64,000 nt of DNA, from positions 372,001 to 436,000 of the forward strand of contig NW_017566994.1 of assembly GCF_001661265.1 (NCBI RefSeq). Reading direction: 5' to 3'. Of the stretch, positions 31,401 to 39,997 are shown piece after piece; the stretch's first letter is position 1, and every line of letters begins with the position of its first letter. The notes beneath the pieces are model-generated. The model was given only the letters and a program-made list of their open reading frames with translations. It ran no database searches and had not been told where the DNA came from. Both the position numbers and the translations under genes were made by a program. The stretch comes from Saitoella complicata NRRL Y-17804 (lineage: Eukaryota > Ascomycota > Saitoellomycetes > Saitoellales > Saitoellaceae).

Positions 31401-31785
31401 TGTTATTGGTGCGCGAAGAATTCCGATGTCTGTGGGAGCGTGAAGGTGAATGCCGCCGCGATGAACGGTATGAATGCCGATCCCTTGACCGCTCCCGCCT
31501 CCTCTCTCGATGCCGCGCAGGACTCCTTGATCTTCGTCGACCCTGACTTTCATCAAACCTGGACTCGGGTCGAGCATTTATCCCTGTAAGCGACCTCTCT
31601 GGGAAACATGTAAGCATGTTTTGGCTACCAACCTGCACCGGCGCATACATACCTCTGCTTGAGGGCTGCTCGCGAACCTCTGCCTTCTCGGTCGCCTTCC
31701 CTACGGCCTTGAAGCTTTTGAACTTCGGCACCAGCGAGGGAACATTGTATTTAGGGGCATTCAGTCCATCCCCACAGCTCGTCAT
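28408..31785 (-). CDS. NRDE-2 / Nrl1 family nuclear RNA-surveillance protein
   Basis: About 1100 aa. The likely start is the Met at 31785 (MTSCGDGLNAPKYNVPSLVP); an in-frame upstream Met lies at 31851. A probable 69-bp intron, 31652-31584 (donor GTATGT, acceptor TTACAG), keeps the frame and has no stop. The N-terminus is an Arg/Ser-rich region, followed by the NRDE-2 motif DIAGSKTNLTYGRLHTYDVP, an acidic linker, and a long run of HAT-like helical repeats (examples: NIWDARKVFAHWKKILDQNQ, FHFERIQGDADKARGVWVRG). NRDE-2 and fission-yeast Nrl1 bind the MTR4 RNA helicase and spliceosomal parts, and act in heterochromatin, cryptic-intron control and R-loop suppression. The stop lies only 20 bp from that of DML1 (convergent). 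Confidence 0.9.
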   Translation of the reverse strand: MTSCGDGLNAPKYNVPSLVPKFKSFKAVGKATEKAEVREQPSSRGMYAPVQVGSQNMLTCFPERSLTGINARPESRFDESQGRRRSRSPARHRERRRERSRDRHSYRSSRRHSPSRSHRHRNSSRTNNSHDRQEDEKLYIIDIAGSKTNLTYGRLHTYDVPLYRRAGFGSIIGLPRHMKILGTAVVRPGWIEVGPPYQGSSLRNRRYLYAREDGGRTFRMRKMTPDDSSDDDSDDGFIPLHGGMKRQRINGEASLEEDEEPNFRSIEGEAKRRNKPADEDLEYATENSSQGMEEDDDDEFTFKRDEVQQKTRDLTTAVNEHPEDEKFWLALAAHQDVILSKAVSSTRTSKVAAAEVKLSVLQRGLQACPTSIVILREYMRIANNIWDARKVFAHWKKILDQNQGAVQLWKEYLQFCVGNGGNRYRDVLRAFTECLSVFREMVRDGKDDVEMDLVEIFEWACSVMRQAGYAEQTVGAFQAMMELNYFRPTRWDNIQADMNLDDEDDMLGDFEEFWDSEVPRSAEQGAKGWRNFNGSTEESQSLPDARQPYAPEMHNVADDWLRHETERAARCALPARTTDADAMEDPYRVVLFDDIRDLLCVLTTESAREKLLFAWLAFNGLETFASSRLHSRLEPNSFFPEQESTSAAVAYVHGEPMEPERMGGISGLTGFGVGSLGGLSMNLDLLFPSKAWFQPLDVANLTSDEVKSLRCGLAMIPGGKACIVRLALEAAVNPQGVRKVAKQMLKTDRANLTLWNAYARVEAMQGNVDEARKVYGAALGMATALPEDGKQKTMGLWRMWAEFEWEQGTEENAMNVLMAMPEERTDPVPINLPAGRPSMTAILKAKKYLDQSTLSSLSLGDERRAVETLISRALLEYVSNGLDSALSIYRTAHELLSSMCLTTTVHSETLYLAQARLLYRHTLHAPTFRTSLLRDVLEEAIKLFPCNTMFLSLLTWNESRTRIQNRVRKVLNETVLTDDENVSGWLFAIWAEMHMEKGQYNPHAVRNLFERATSTVRGATDAKLWALWFHFERIQGDADKARGVWVRGVDACPWSKDVIMLGCELPGLRTQDQISKVYNIMLERGLRIRVELPEQEEGHNMGMKEQLPEDPSSDEEGPAVPGYIS

Positions 31786-32016
31786 AGCAGAGAGTTGCTG
31801 CTCGTTGGGTGTACGTGACGGTGTATGAGCACAGCCACACGCATGCGGCACCTAATGCACGGGCAAGGTCGGAGCTCGAAATTCCCACGTTCAGAAACGA
31901 AAACGCGCGCAAAGTCACTTGAACGTTTGAATAAGATCTTCCTCCAGAATTGTCATTTAAGATACCTGATCATAGACCGTCGACACATAACTAAAGTCCC
32001 GGAAGGTACCGTTCCT

Positions 32017-33747
32017 TTAAAACAACCAAGACAAAAACCTGTAAAATCCCTTCTTCTCCCCAGCAGCCTCCTGCTCATCCAAATAGTCCTGTTCATCCTG
32101 ATCAACCTCAGCCTTTCCAGACACCAAATCCGCCTCCTCGGCCCTAACTCTCTTGCTCTTCATCGCGATCTTGTATCCGAACAAGAAGATCAAAAAGACC
32201 GGGATACCGATGTACGAGGTAATGAAGGAGGTCTTGTTGAAACCTCCGGCAATGGTGTCGAACCCCTTGAAGATGCAGATGAGACAGCAGAAGATGAGGG
32301 CTGCCCAAGTTGAGTAAGGAGCGAAAGGAGCGGCGTAAGGAAGATCACGGTGACGGTCGAGACCTTGAGCCTTGACGGCTTTCATGAAGAAAAGGTGGGT
32401 AACGAGAATAGAGATCCAGGTCAAGATACCGAAAATGGTGACCAAGTTGACAAAGTACTTGAACACCGTCGCGGAAGAGTTGGAAACGTTCAAGAACGCA
32501 AGCAAACAGAACAAAGAACTCACTCCAAGAGCGTAGATGGGGACACCGCGCTTATCGGTCCTAGCCAAAAATGCCGGTGCCTTGCCATCCTTCGCGAGCG
32601 CAAAGATGGTACGCGAGGCAATGTACAGATCAGAGTTGGCAGCAGAGATGACGAAGATCAAGATACACGCGTTCAAGAATCCAGGCAGAACCGGGATACC
32701 GGCCAACCTGATCGCGACAACGAACGGCGAAGCAGCAGCAGAAGTCGAGGCCTTGTTAGCGGTAATGAGATCCTTGGAGTTGTAGGGCACGATCAATCCG
32801 AGCAGCAAGACGGAAAGAACGTAGAAGACGAGGATACGGAAGAAGGTCAGACGAATAGCCTTCGGGACGGTACGGCGGGGGTTCTTGGCCTCACCGACGG
32901 TAACACCGACGAGTTCGGTACCGAGGTATGCAAAAGTGGCGGTAATGAAGCAAGACCAGACAGCCAAGAAGCGACCCTTGGCTCCTTCCGCGATATACTC
33001 GTTGAACGCACCCTGTCTCCAGTAGTAGCCGCTCTTGTCATGGCTAGGTCCAGCTCCACAAGCCAAAATCAAGCAGAGCAAGATCAAAGCAATAATAACC
33101 ACAACCTTAATCGAACTCAGCCAGAACTCAAATTCTCCAAAGAACTTGATTCCAAAATAATTGATACAGATAATCAAGACCATGAAGATCGCGATCCATA
33201 CACCCGGATTGACTTTATCTCGCGGACACCAGAACTGCAACACGAGTGCGGCTGCTGTGAGTTGGTTAGGCGTGACGATGATGTACTTGAACCAGTAGTT
33301 GTAACCGAGAGCAAAACCGAGAGCGGGGTCGACGAAGCGAGAAGCGTAACCAGCGAAACCGTGTGGGAGGGGGAGGTAAGAAGCCATCTCACCAAGAGCG
33401 CACATGACAGCGTAGACGATAAGACCGACGATAGAGTAAGTGATCAGCACTCCAGCGGGACCAGCCCTGGTCAGAGCACTTCCAGTACCGATGATAAGAC
33501 TGTGCAGCATTTGTTAGCATCCAGGCCATTGATTGACAACTTAATGCAGCACATACCCAGTACCAACAGCACCACCAATTGCAATCATGGTGATGTGCCT
33601 AGCCTTCAACCCACGGTGCAGATTCTCACTCGGTCCCAAATTCTTCACATCTCCCTCCTCAACATCCCTCGACGAAGGCCTCACAAGCGCAGACGGCGTC
33701 TTCTTCAGATCATTGTGGTTGTTCAACTCAATCGCAGTCGAAGCCAT
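32017..33747 (-). CDS. Dip5-like acidic amino-acid permease (2 exons)
   Basis: Exon 1 is 33747-33557 and exon 2 is 33499-32017; the intron 33556-33500 (57 bp, GTATGT, branch GCTAACA, CACAG) restores the signature GAVGTGLIIGTGSALTRAGP; 557 aa. Twelve hydrophobic segments follow. Residues such as LPHGFAGYASRFVDPALGFA, the stretch NPGVWIAIFMVLIICINYFG and SAANSDLYIASRTIFAL match the yeast AAT family, closest to Dip5 (glutamate/aspartate permease) by eye. The protein sits in the plasma membrane and imports amino acids with protons. N-terminal Lys/Ser and C-terminal acidic tails are cytosolic and typical sites for ubiquitin control. Substrate is inferred from similarity to Dip5 and could be broader. 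Confidence 0.92.
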
Positions 33748-34644
33748 GCTTGCGACAAGTATGTTGGACTCCGGATCACACTGCGGGGCGGGCCTGGGAA
33801 GACTTTTAACCCTTTTTTCTGCCAGCTCTTATTCATGCGCCCCTATCTACCTTTCGCATAAGCTCATTGCAACATGCGCCCAGACTGGGGACCGGCCGTA
33901 AATGCCCGATCTTCAATTGGTGAATTCGCGTATCAGCCGAAGTTCGACTTCGGTAGCTTAAACCCTAATTAAGGAACCCGGCAGGCGCAATAAGCATTCT
34001 ATCTCCGGTGCTTCCGAAGAACCTTCCAGGAGATACACCTCCGAGGAGATACGAGTCTCCATGGTATGTACGGTAGACGTCACGCAGAGCCGAGATCATG
34101 AGGGGACCAGCTTGTTGAGGTGTGCGCTGGGCCGGATTGGGGTCAGAAGCTTAGCGATCGCGAGCGCGAGGTGGCCTGATCCGCGCCTGATGAGATAGCT
34201 GACTTCGATATTGATTGCCGCAGCCATGACGACGGCTGCACCTTTCTCCGCGGAAGATACGACCTGATGACCTGATGTCGTACCCGACGACGTTTCGCAT
34301 GTTACACCGCGAGCGCCCCCCCTTGTGTGCCGTGCCGCCCATCTCGCGCGCCAATCGCGTGCACAGCCGAGTTTCGAAAACGAACAGATCCAGATGATCT
34401 TGACCGAAGTAGATCCGGGCCCGTGCGGGGTCGCACTGCTGAGGTAATCTTTATGATATCGTGCTTCTGATTAACTATGGTACCTTGGTATCTGAATCTT
34501 TGTAGTTCCTTTAGCTATCCTAGAACAAGCACTCTCATCCATGGTATAACAAATACCCCCCATGAACACCAGCGCCTTCCTGTAAGTATGCGTAACCATC
34601 ATAAACCTCTCATAATAATATCGTACATATTCCGTCCATCTATT
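33748..34644. other. Intergenic permease promoter / DIP2-like 3' side
   Basis: 897 bp. It includes the upstream region of the permease gene and the 3' region of the DIP2-like gene. No gene, tRNA or repeat recognised. Confidence 0.4.
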
Positions 34645-37600
34645 TTATGCCTTCCTCGGATGTTCCTCGTGAACAGTCGCCAAGTTGTTATCCCCAGTGC
34701 TACTCGATCCCCGACTGATTTCCTGCTGCGTCGGCACCCCCGGCGAGTTCGTGTCGTGTACCAAAGGCGGTCCCTGTTCCGCATTCTCTGCGATTGTGGC
34801 AGGAAGCATATTTGTGGCAGCCCCTTCCCTAACGCTGAATTGTGCGAGTGTCCGCAATTTCCTCGTGACCCATGCGGCCAATATCTTCCCTCTCTGCTTC
34901 TCGCCTAATCTTGAGCGAGGGAAGTCGCCTCGACCAACGAAGGCCACGACGTCGACCACGACCTGGTGCTCTTCCAGTACAGCATTGACGGCGACAGGAA
35001 CGATAGCAGCCAGCTTATTTGCCCGAGAAACCTCAATGACCATAATAGTGAGTCCACCAGCCTGGAAGATAGCACATCCCTGATTCGTAATATGTCGATG
35101 CGACCTCTCGACCGAGTACTCAATATCCATGGGGAAATGGTTAAGCCCATTCACCTCAAACGTCTCCCCAATACTACCGAGCACAAAAAGCGTCTGCATA
35201 TCAACCATCGCACCACCAGGTCCAATTGGCCGTACAATGTTGTGCAAGAACCCTAGATCACCGGTTCGGACGTAGGTAATTCTCGGATCACCATCGATGA
35301 TGCGGCCTTGGAAGCGCTCGATGTCGAAGGAGTCTTTAGACTTGTAGAATGCCTTTGCGCAGGCTTCGGATGCGATCCATATCTCGCCATATTCTCCTAC
35401 ACAACACAACTCGCACGTCTCTGGATTGACGATGGCGATTTGTGTGGATACGGGTACCATCCCGGAATCATGCAACAACAACCCGAACGGATCAAGATCA
35501 GGATCGGCCGGCTGCACGAGGCCTGACCGCAACGCTTTGACATCCAGATACAACTCCACTGGCTCGATACACATATACGACCGCGTAGCCACCATGGGAT
35601 TCAGCACATGACTGTAGATAGTATTCACCGCCGTCGGATCCAACCCACTCTGATCAAAATGCGTCCGAACCTTCGGGAAGATATCAGACCTCGGTCGACC
35701 CTCGAACATAATCATCAGGTTCTTCAACTCCATCAACTTGAATCCCTTCGCCGGTGAAGTAGCCATGGCATGATCCAACATCTGCGGTGTAGCATAGGTA
35801 TCCTTGACCTTATACCGTGCCAGCGCCTGGAACAACACAGATGGGTTCGCGGCATAATCAGGTGGGGAGACGATGTAGGTCGAGGCTCCGACGTACACAC
35901 CCATCAAGCATGTATGCATGAACCCGATACCAGAGGTACTCCGTACACACCCCAATATAGGTCGTGCACTATGCATCTGACACGTCTCCTTCTGAACCTT
36001 GCACATAGCCATAATCGTATCATGACCTAACTGCACCGCAACACGTCTCTGATCAGGCGTCCAATACGTCCAAATCAACGCCGGGAAATCCGATTTCAGC
36101 CATTCGGGACGCACACTGAACCCAAGCTCCCGACATCCCTTGAGTTGTTTCGACGGTTTCGACGTATTGTGAATCGGCGGAATATTCATCCTCGCCGCCA
36201 TCGCCGACTGCCTCAGATGCTGCGAAATCGTCTTACTCTTAAATGCGTGATCCGTATCATTATTCACCAAAATCGCCTTGATCCCAAAATCCGCAATTAC
36301 ATTTAACAACGCCGGTACATCTTCCGAAAGCCTCGACTGATCCAAGGGCGCAATCGGAACGATCGTAACGCCCAAACAGAAACATGCATGGACAGCATAT
36401 ACGAACTCCTCCGAATGCGTATAAATCAACGCGACATGATCCCCCGCCGCGATCTTCGTCTTGTTCTTGATATACGTCGCAACCGCCGCAATCCTCTGAT
36501 CCGTCTTCCGCCACGAAATTCCCTTCCCCTCTTTCCCTCTCGCATCAATCGAACACAATGCAAGTTCCTCAGTCTGCCTACTCACCCTCCACTGTACCAA
36601 ATCCACGATACTCGAAAAGTTGTTGAGCGGCGTACTCGTCCGATCATCAATCGAAATCTCCCGATAATCAACCCCACTAAACTGTTTCTCCTCCATCGCA
36701 AGCAATTCCGCCCTCTGCCTCGACGCAACCGGACTCCAAATCCCACCGACTGGATCACTCCCCACCGGCAGGTTGAGCACCGCTCTCTCCACCGCAAATT
36801 TGACATGCACAGCCGGCAACGTACCCATCTCAAACTCCCTCCGACAAAGCATATTTCCAATCTCCCTCCGCCCATTCTTGATCGTCCTTGGCAGCGTATT
36901 CGGTGCTGTAATCAACACACAATAAACACGAACCTGATGCTCTTCCAACAAACACTCGATACACTTCTCCGCAATGCTCGACAATAACTCATAATCCAAC
37001 TGTCTCGGCGGCCCACTCGGCGTCAACGGGGCCGTAATCGCCGCCGAGCTCTCCAGAATAATAACCGGTAGGTGTTCATTGTTGACAAACACATCAAAAG
37101 CCGAACAATCAAACACCCGCTGCACACTCCTCAAAATCGTATGCACCATCTGACTCGTATAATGATAACGAAACTCAACCAAATCCTGTCTCCCATTCTC
37201 ACTCCACTCAACCCTCTGCCTAAGCCGATCCTCATACAACCCCAGCACATACAACTTGCCCTTAATAAAACATCCCAACAACCCCGTTCGCAAAAACTCT
37301 TGCTCGAGCGGTTGTGGTTGTAGTCCGGTTTCGGGGGAAAAAACATACGTCAAAGCATGGAAAATCGACTCAGTATGCTTCGGCAAAGCCCAAAACCCAC
37401 CCGAGATACTCGGGCTATCGACCCAAATCTCGCCCACAATACCAGGTGGGCACAACATGCTATTCTCCGGATCCACAATCGCCATCGTCGCATCCGGAAT
37501 GGGACACCCGAACGCACCGACCCTAACCACACCCGGTTCACCCGCCCGTCGTCGGACTTCGTTCCCGGTTGCAACGACAACGACATCATTCGTCTTCAAC

Positions 37601-39534
37601 GCTTCCTGATCCAACAAAACCTCCGCCAACTCCCCCTCCTTATCCTCCTCGAGTCCGGTGGCCATCCGATCCTGTCCGCCCAGCCAATCACGCATCGAGA
37701 TAACCATCCCACCATGTTCCGGCAAACACAACATCGGCGCAACAACATCCCGCGCCCGCGTATTCCCAAGCGGCCGAAGCCAGCGGTCGGTCAATATCTC
37801 ATGAAACTCCGCATCGACATTGAGACAATCAATCAAACACAACCTCACACTCCCAAAATCAACCGGATATTTCTTACTGTACCCTCGTGTGCTATGCGGA
37901 TCATTCTGGTAGTTATACGCCACCGTTTTGAGGCCAGGATAATCCGCCAAGGTGAGGGTCGCTTTATATTTCGTTATCAAGTTCGCCCAGAGTCCGGGGA
38001 CTGTGATGGCGGGTTGTGGGATCCAGACGGTTGTGTTACCTCCGTAGACACTCAACAACACACCCAGGATCATACCCACAGCCTGCCGTGGATCCAAATA
38101 GGTCAACAACACCTCCCCGACACCCCCTCCCACACCCATCGCGCCCGTCCTCTCAAATGTCGCTGGAGCACGTCGCGGGAGTCCACCGGGGGCTGTGGAT
38201 ACCATTGCCGAGATAGCGGCCATTTGGTGCATAACGGTTTTGTGACTCAACACGACACCACGCAACTCCCCGGTCGGGGAGCGGGAGAACTCGATGTAGG
38301 CCAAGTCGGGCGATTGCAGCGGTGGTAAGTCATCCTTCTTGTTCCGCGGGTGATAACTCCCGAACTCATTCGTCTTCCACCATTCGACGCCTCTCGGCCA
38401 CGCGAGTCGTTGTTGCATCAAATCTCGCTGGAACGCTTTGAGGTTGTTATCCGTCGTCAGCGCAAGATGCGCATTCGTACTGGTGAGGATGAAATTGAGC
38501 TCAGCGTAGTCGTTGGGTCGATTAATCGGTACCGCGACGACACCGGCAATGAAACATCCGAACAGGGCAACCACGAAATCGACGACCTCTCCATCCCGAT
38601 AGACGAGCGCGACCCTATCCCCTCTGAACAACCCACTCTTGTCCCTGATGACCTTCGCGACCTTCTCCGCCCTCCCCGCCAATTTATCCCATGTGACACT
38701 CTGCACCTCCTTCCCCTTCGAATCCAACACCAAAAACGCCGGACGCTTAGGAGTCGTGGCAGACCGGTGCCGAAGAAGGGAAGCGATAGTATCGAAGGAG
38801 GACATGGGGAGAGAGGGGGAGTGGGGATCGTACAGCGCGAAAGGGACTTCGCGAGGTTCGAAGGGGAGTTGTTGTTTTCCAGCGTTTTGAAGCCAGGGGG
38901 GGACTTCGTCTTGACTTTGTTGTAGGTAGGATTCGTAGCCGGGGGAGGTTGGGGTGGGGTTTTGGTCGTAGTTGTAGACGCGGGAGGGATCACTGTAAAA
39001 TGGTGCGTTGTGCAATATCTCATGGTCGTGGTCGTAGTGTGAGGCTCCTTCTTCTTCGTAGGGGCTTGGCTCGTCGTATAACCCCGTATTCGCCCGATGC
39101 GAGAAATTGTCGAAGTATGGCGCTGGATCCGTCGTGTACTGCGATTCGGTCTCGAGTGCTGGGTTGAAGACATAATCATTCGCGCTTTGTCCATCACTCG
39201 ATTTCGTGTCCGAGTGGCCATGCGACGACGAGCTCGCGCGTACGCTGCCGATATGTGGTGAGGCATCGCCGAAGCCGGCGTTGGCTATTGATGCTCTGTA
39301 CCCTGATCCATTTCCATCATGCACATTCTCTTGAACCAAAGACGGCGCGTATTGCTGGTCCATTTGCGCTTGCAGGTTCTGCTCCACAACCTCCCCCGGC
39401 ACCTGGAATTGCTGCAACAACGCCGTCCGTCGCTTCAAATAGCCCTTCTCGGTGATCTCTCCCTCATCGTACTCCAACCGCAACTCTGCCAATCGTTGAT
39501 CAAGCGCTGGAGGGATGTCATTCATTGCAGACAT
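34645..39534 (-). CDS. DIP2/CPS1/Cmr2-like double adenylation-domain protein
   Basis: About 1629 aa from the Met at 39534 (MSAMNDIPPALDQRLAEL); further in-frame Mets lie upstream to 39624. Residues about 5-60 form a DMAP1-binding domain (LAELRLEYDEGEITEKGYLK). A disordered Ser/Tyr-rich region follows, then two tandem AMP-binding (FAAL-like) units, roughly 260-830 and 960-1590. In both, the phosphate-binding A3 motif is degenerate (YIEFSRSPTGELRGV and ALIWTYWTPDQRRVAV instead of the YTSGTTGxPKG form). Animals have DIP2, budding yeast CMR2/YOR093C, and plant pathogens CPS1, which affects virulence. DIP2 proteins are linked to control of diacylglycerol pools. No PKS/NRPS partner is nearby, so this is not a secondary-metabolite gene. 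No intron is needed over nearly 5 kb. Confidence 0.92.
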   Translation of the reverse strand: MSAMNDIPPALDQRLAELRLEYDEGEITEKGYLKRRTALLQQFQVPGEVVEQNLQAQMDQQYAPSLVQENVHDGNGSGYRASIANAGFGDASPHIGSVRASSSSHGHSDTKSSDGQSANDYVFNPALETESQYTTDPAPYFDNFSHRANTGLYDEPSPYEEEGASHYDHDHEILHNAPFYSDPSRVYNYDQNPTPTSPGYESYLQQSQDEVPPWLQNAGKQQLPFEPREVPFALYDPHSPSLPMSSFDTIASLLRHRSATTPKRPAFLVLDSKGKEVQSVTWDKLAGRAEKVAKVIRDKSGLFRGDRVALVYRDGEVVDFVVALFGCFIAGVVAVPINRPNDYAELNFILTSTNAHLALTTDNNLKAFQRDLMQQRLAWPRGVEWWKTNEFGSYHPRNKKDDLPPLQSPDLAYIEFSRSPTGELRGVVLSHKTVMHQMAAISAMVSTAPGGLPRRAPATFERTGAMGVGGGVGEVLLTYLDPRQAVGMILGVLLSVYGGNTTVWIPQPAITVPGLWANLITKYKATLTLADYPGLKTVAYNYQNDPHSTRGYSKKYPVDFGSVRLCLIDCLNVDAEFHEILTDRWLRPLGNTRARDVVAPMLCLPEHGGMVISMRDWLGGQDRMATGLEEDKEGELAEVLLDQEALKTNDVVVVATGNEVRRRAGEPGVVRVGAFGCPIPDATMAIVDPENSMLCPPGIVGEIWVDSPSISGGFWALPKHTESIFHALTYVFSPETGLQPQPLEQEFLRTGLLGCFIKGKLYVLGLYEDRLRQRVEWSENGRQDLVEFRYHYTSQMVHTILRSVQRVFDCSAFDVFVNNEHLPVIILESSAAITAPLTPSGPPRQLDYELLSSIAEKCIECLLEEHQVRVYCVLITAPNTLPRTIKNGRREIGNMLCRREFEMGTLPAVHVKFAVERAVLNLPVGSDPVGGIWSPVASRQRAELLAMEEKQFSGVDYREISIDDRTSTPLNNFSSIVDLVQWRVSRQTEELALCSIDARGKEGKGISWRKTDQRIAAVATYIKNKTKIAAGDHVALIYTHSEEFVYAVHACFCLGVTIVPIAPLDQSRLSEDVPALLNVIADFGIKAILVNNDTDHAFKSKTISQHLRQSAMAARMNIPPIHNTSKPSKQLKGCRELGFSVRPEWLKSDFPALIWTYWTPDQRRVAVQLGHDTIMAMCKVQKETCQMHSARPILGCVRSTSGIGFMHTCLMGVYVGASTYIVSPPDYAANPSVLFQALARYKVKDTYATPQMLDHAMATSPAKGFKLMELKNLMIMFEGRPRSDIFPKVRTHFDQSGLDPTAVNTIYSHVLNPMVATRSYMCIEPVELYLDVKALRSGLVQPADPDLDPFGLLLHDSGMVPVSTQIAIVNPETCELCCVGEYGEIWIASEACAKAFYKSKDSFDIERFQGRIIDGDPRITYVRTGDLGFLHNIVRPIGPGGAMVDMQTLFVLGSIGETFEVNGLNHFPMDIEYSVERSHRHITNQGCAIFQAGGLTIMVIEVSRANKLAAIVPVAVNAVLEEHQVVVDVVAFVGRGDFPRSRLGEKQRGKILAAWVTRKLRTLAQFSVREGAATNMLPATIAENAEQGPPLVHDTNSPGVPTQQEISRGSSSTGDNNLATVHEEHPRKA

Positions 39535-39997
39535 TGGTGGTGAGTTTCGCTTGGATTGGACGGCTATGTCGGTGGAGAGGCACGTGATGCAGGCACCCAT
39601 AACAGTGCACGAGGGAAGCTTCACGTTGTTTTCGACATGAGATCGCAGGGTATATCATCACCATGGGAAGCTTCAGTTCAGCTCCCAAGGTTTCAAGGAC
39701 GCGAAACGGGTGGGGTCTTGGGTCAGCCTTGGGTACGGGACGGACCGTGGGAACCTCGAGACTCGCCGGCAACTCTGCGTTAAATGAAGCTTGCTGCCGA
39801 GGCCGATGTCCGTCCAGGCAACGAGAGCCATGATCTCTCTCATCTCACATAACATCTCAGTTCGTCAGAGAAGGGGACGTTCACTGCCGCACAGCATCAC
39901 GTGACGATAAACACCGCATAAGCGCGAAAAAGTCCAGCTTCAGCAGTCCTCGACTGCAAAGCACAGAAACAAGCAAAACGCTTCTAAGAGATCAACA
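39535..39997. promoter_or_regulatory. Divergent promoter region DIP2-like / DRS1
   Basis: 463 bp between divergent starts. GAAAAAGTCCAGCTT at 39926-39940, 58 nt before the DRS1 ATG, resembles elements upstream of SDA1 and NSR1. The DIP2-like leader may extend to alternative ATGs up to 39624. Confidence 0.5.

Noticed and set aside
32350-33861. 503-codon frame antisense to the Dip5-like permease
   Set aside because: Low-complexity charged product without family features; shadow of a membrane-protein gene.
33950-33985. CCCTAA-like string suggesting telomeric repeat
   Set aside because: Only one copy (ACCCTAATT) inside ordinary intergenic sequence.
34645-39534. DIP2/CPS1-like protein as a peptide synthetase of a metabolite cluster
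   Set aside because: It has no carrier or condensation domain, and its neighbours are a permease and a ribosome-assembly helicase.
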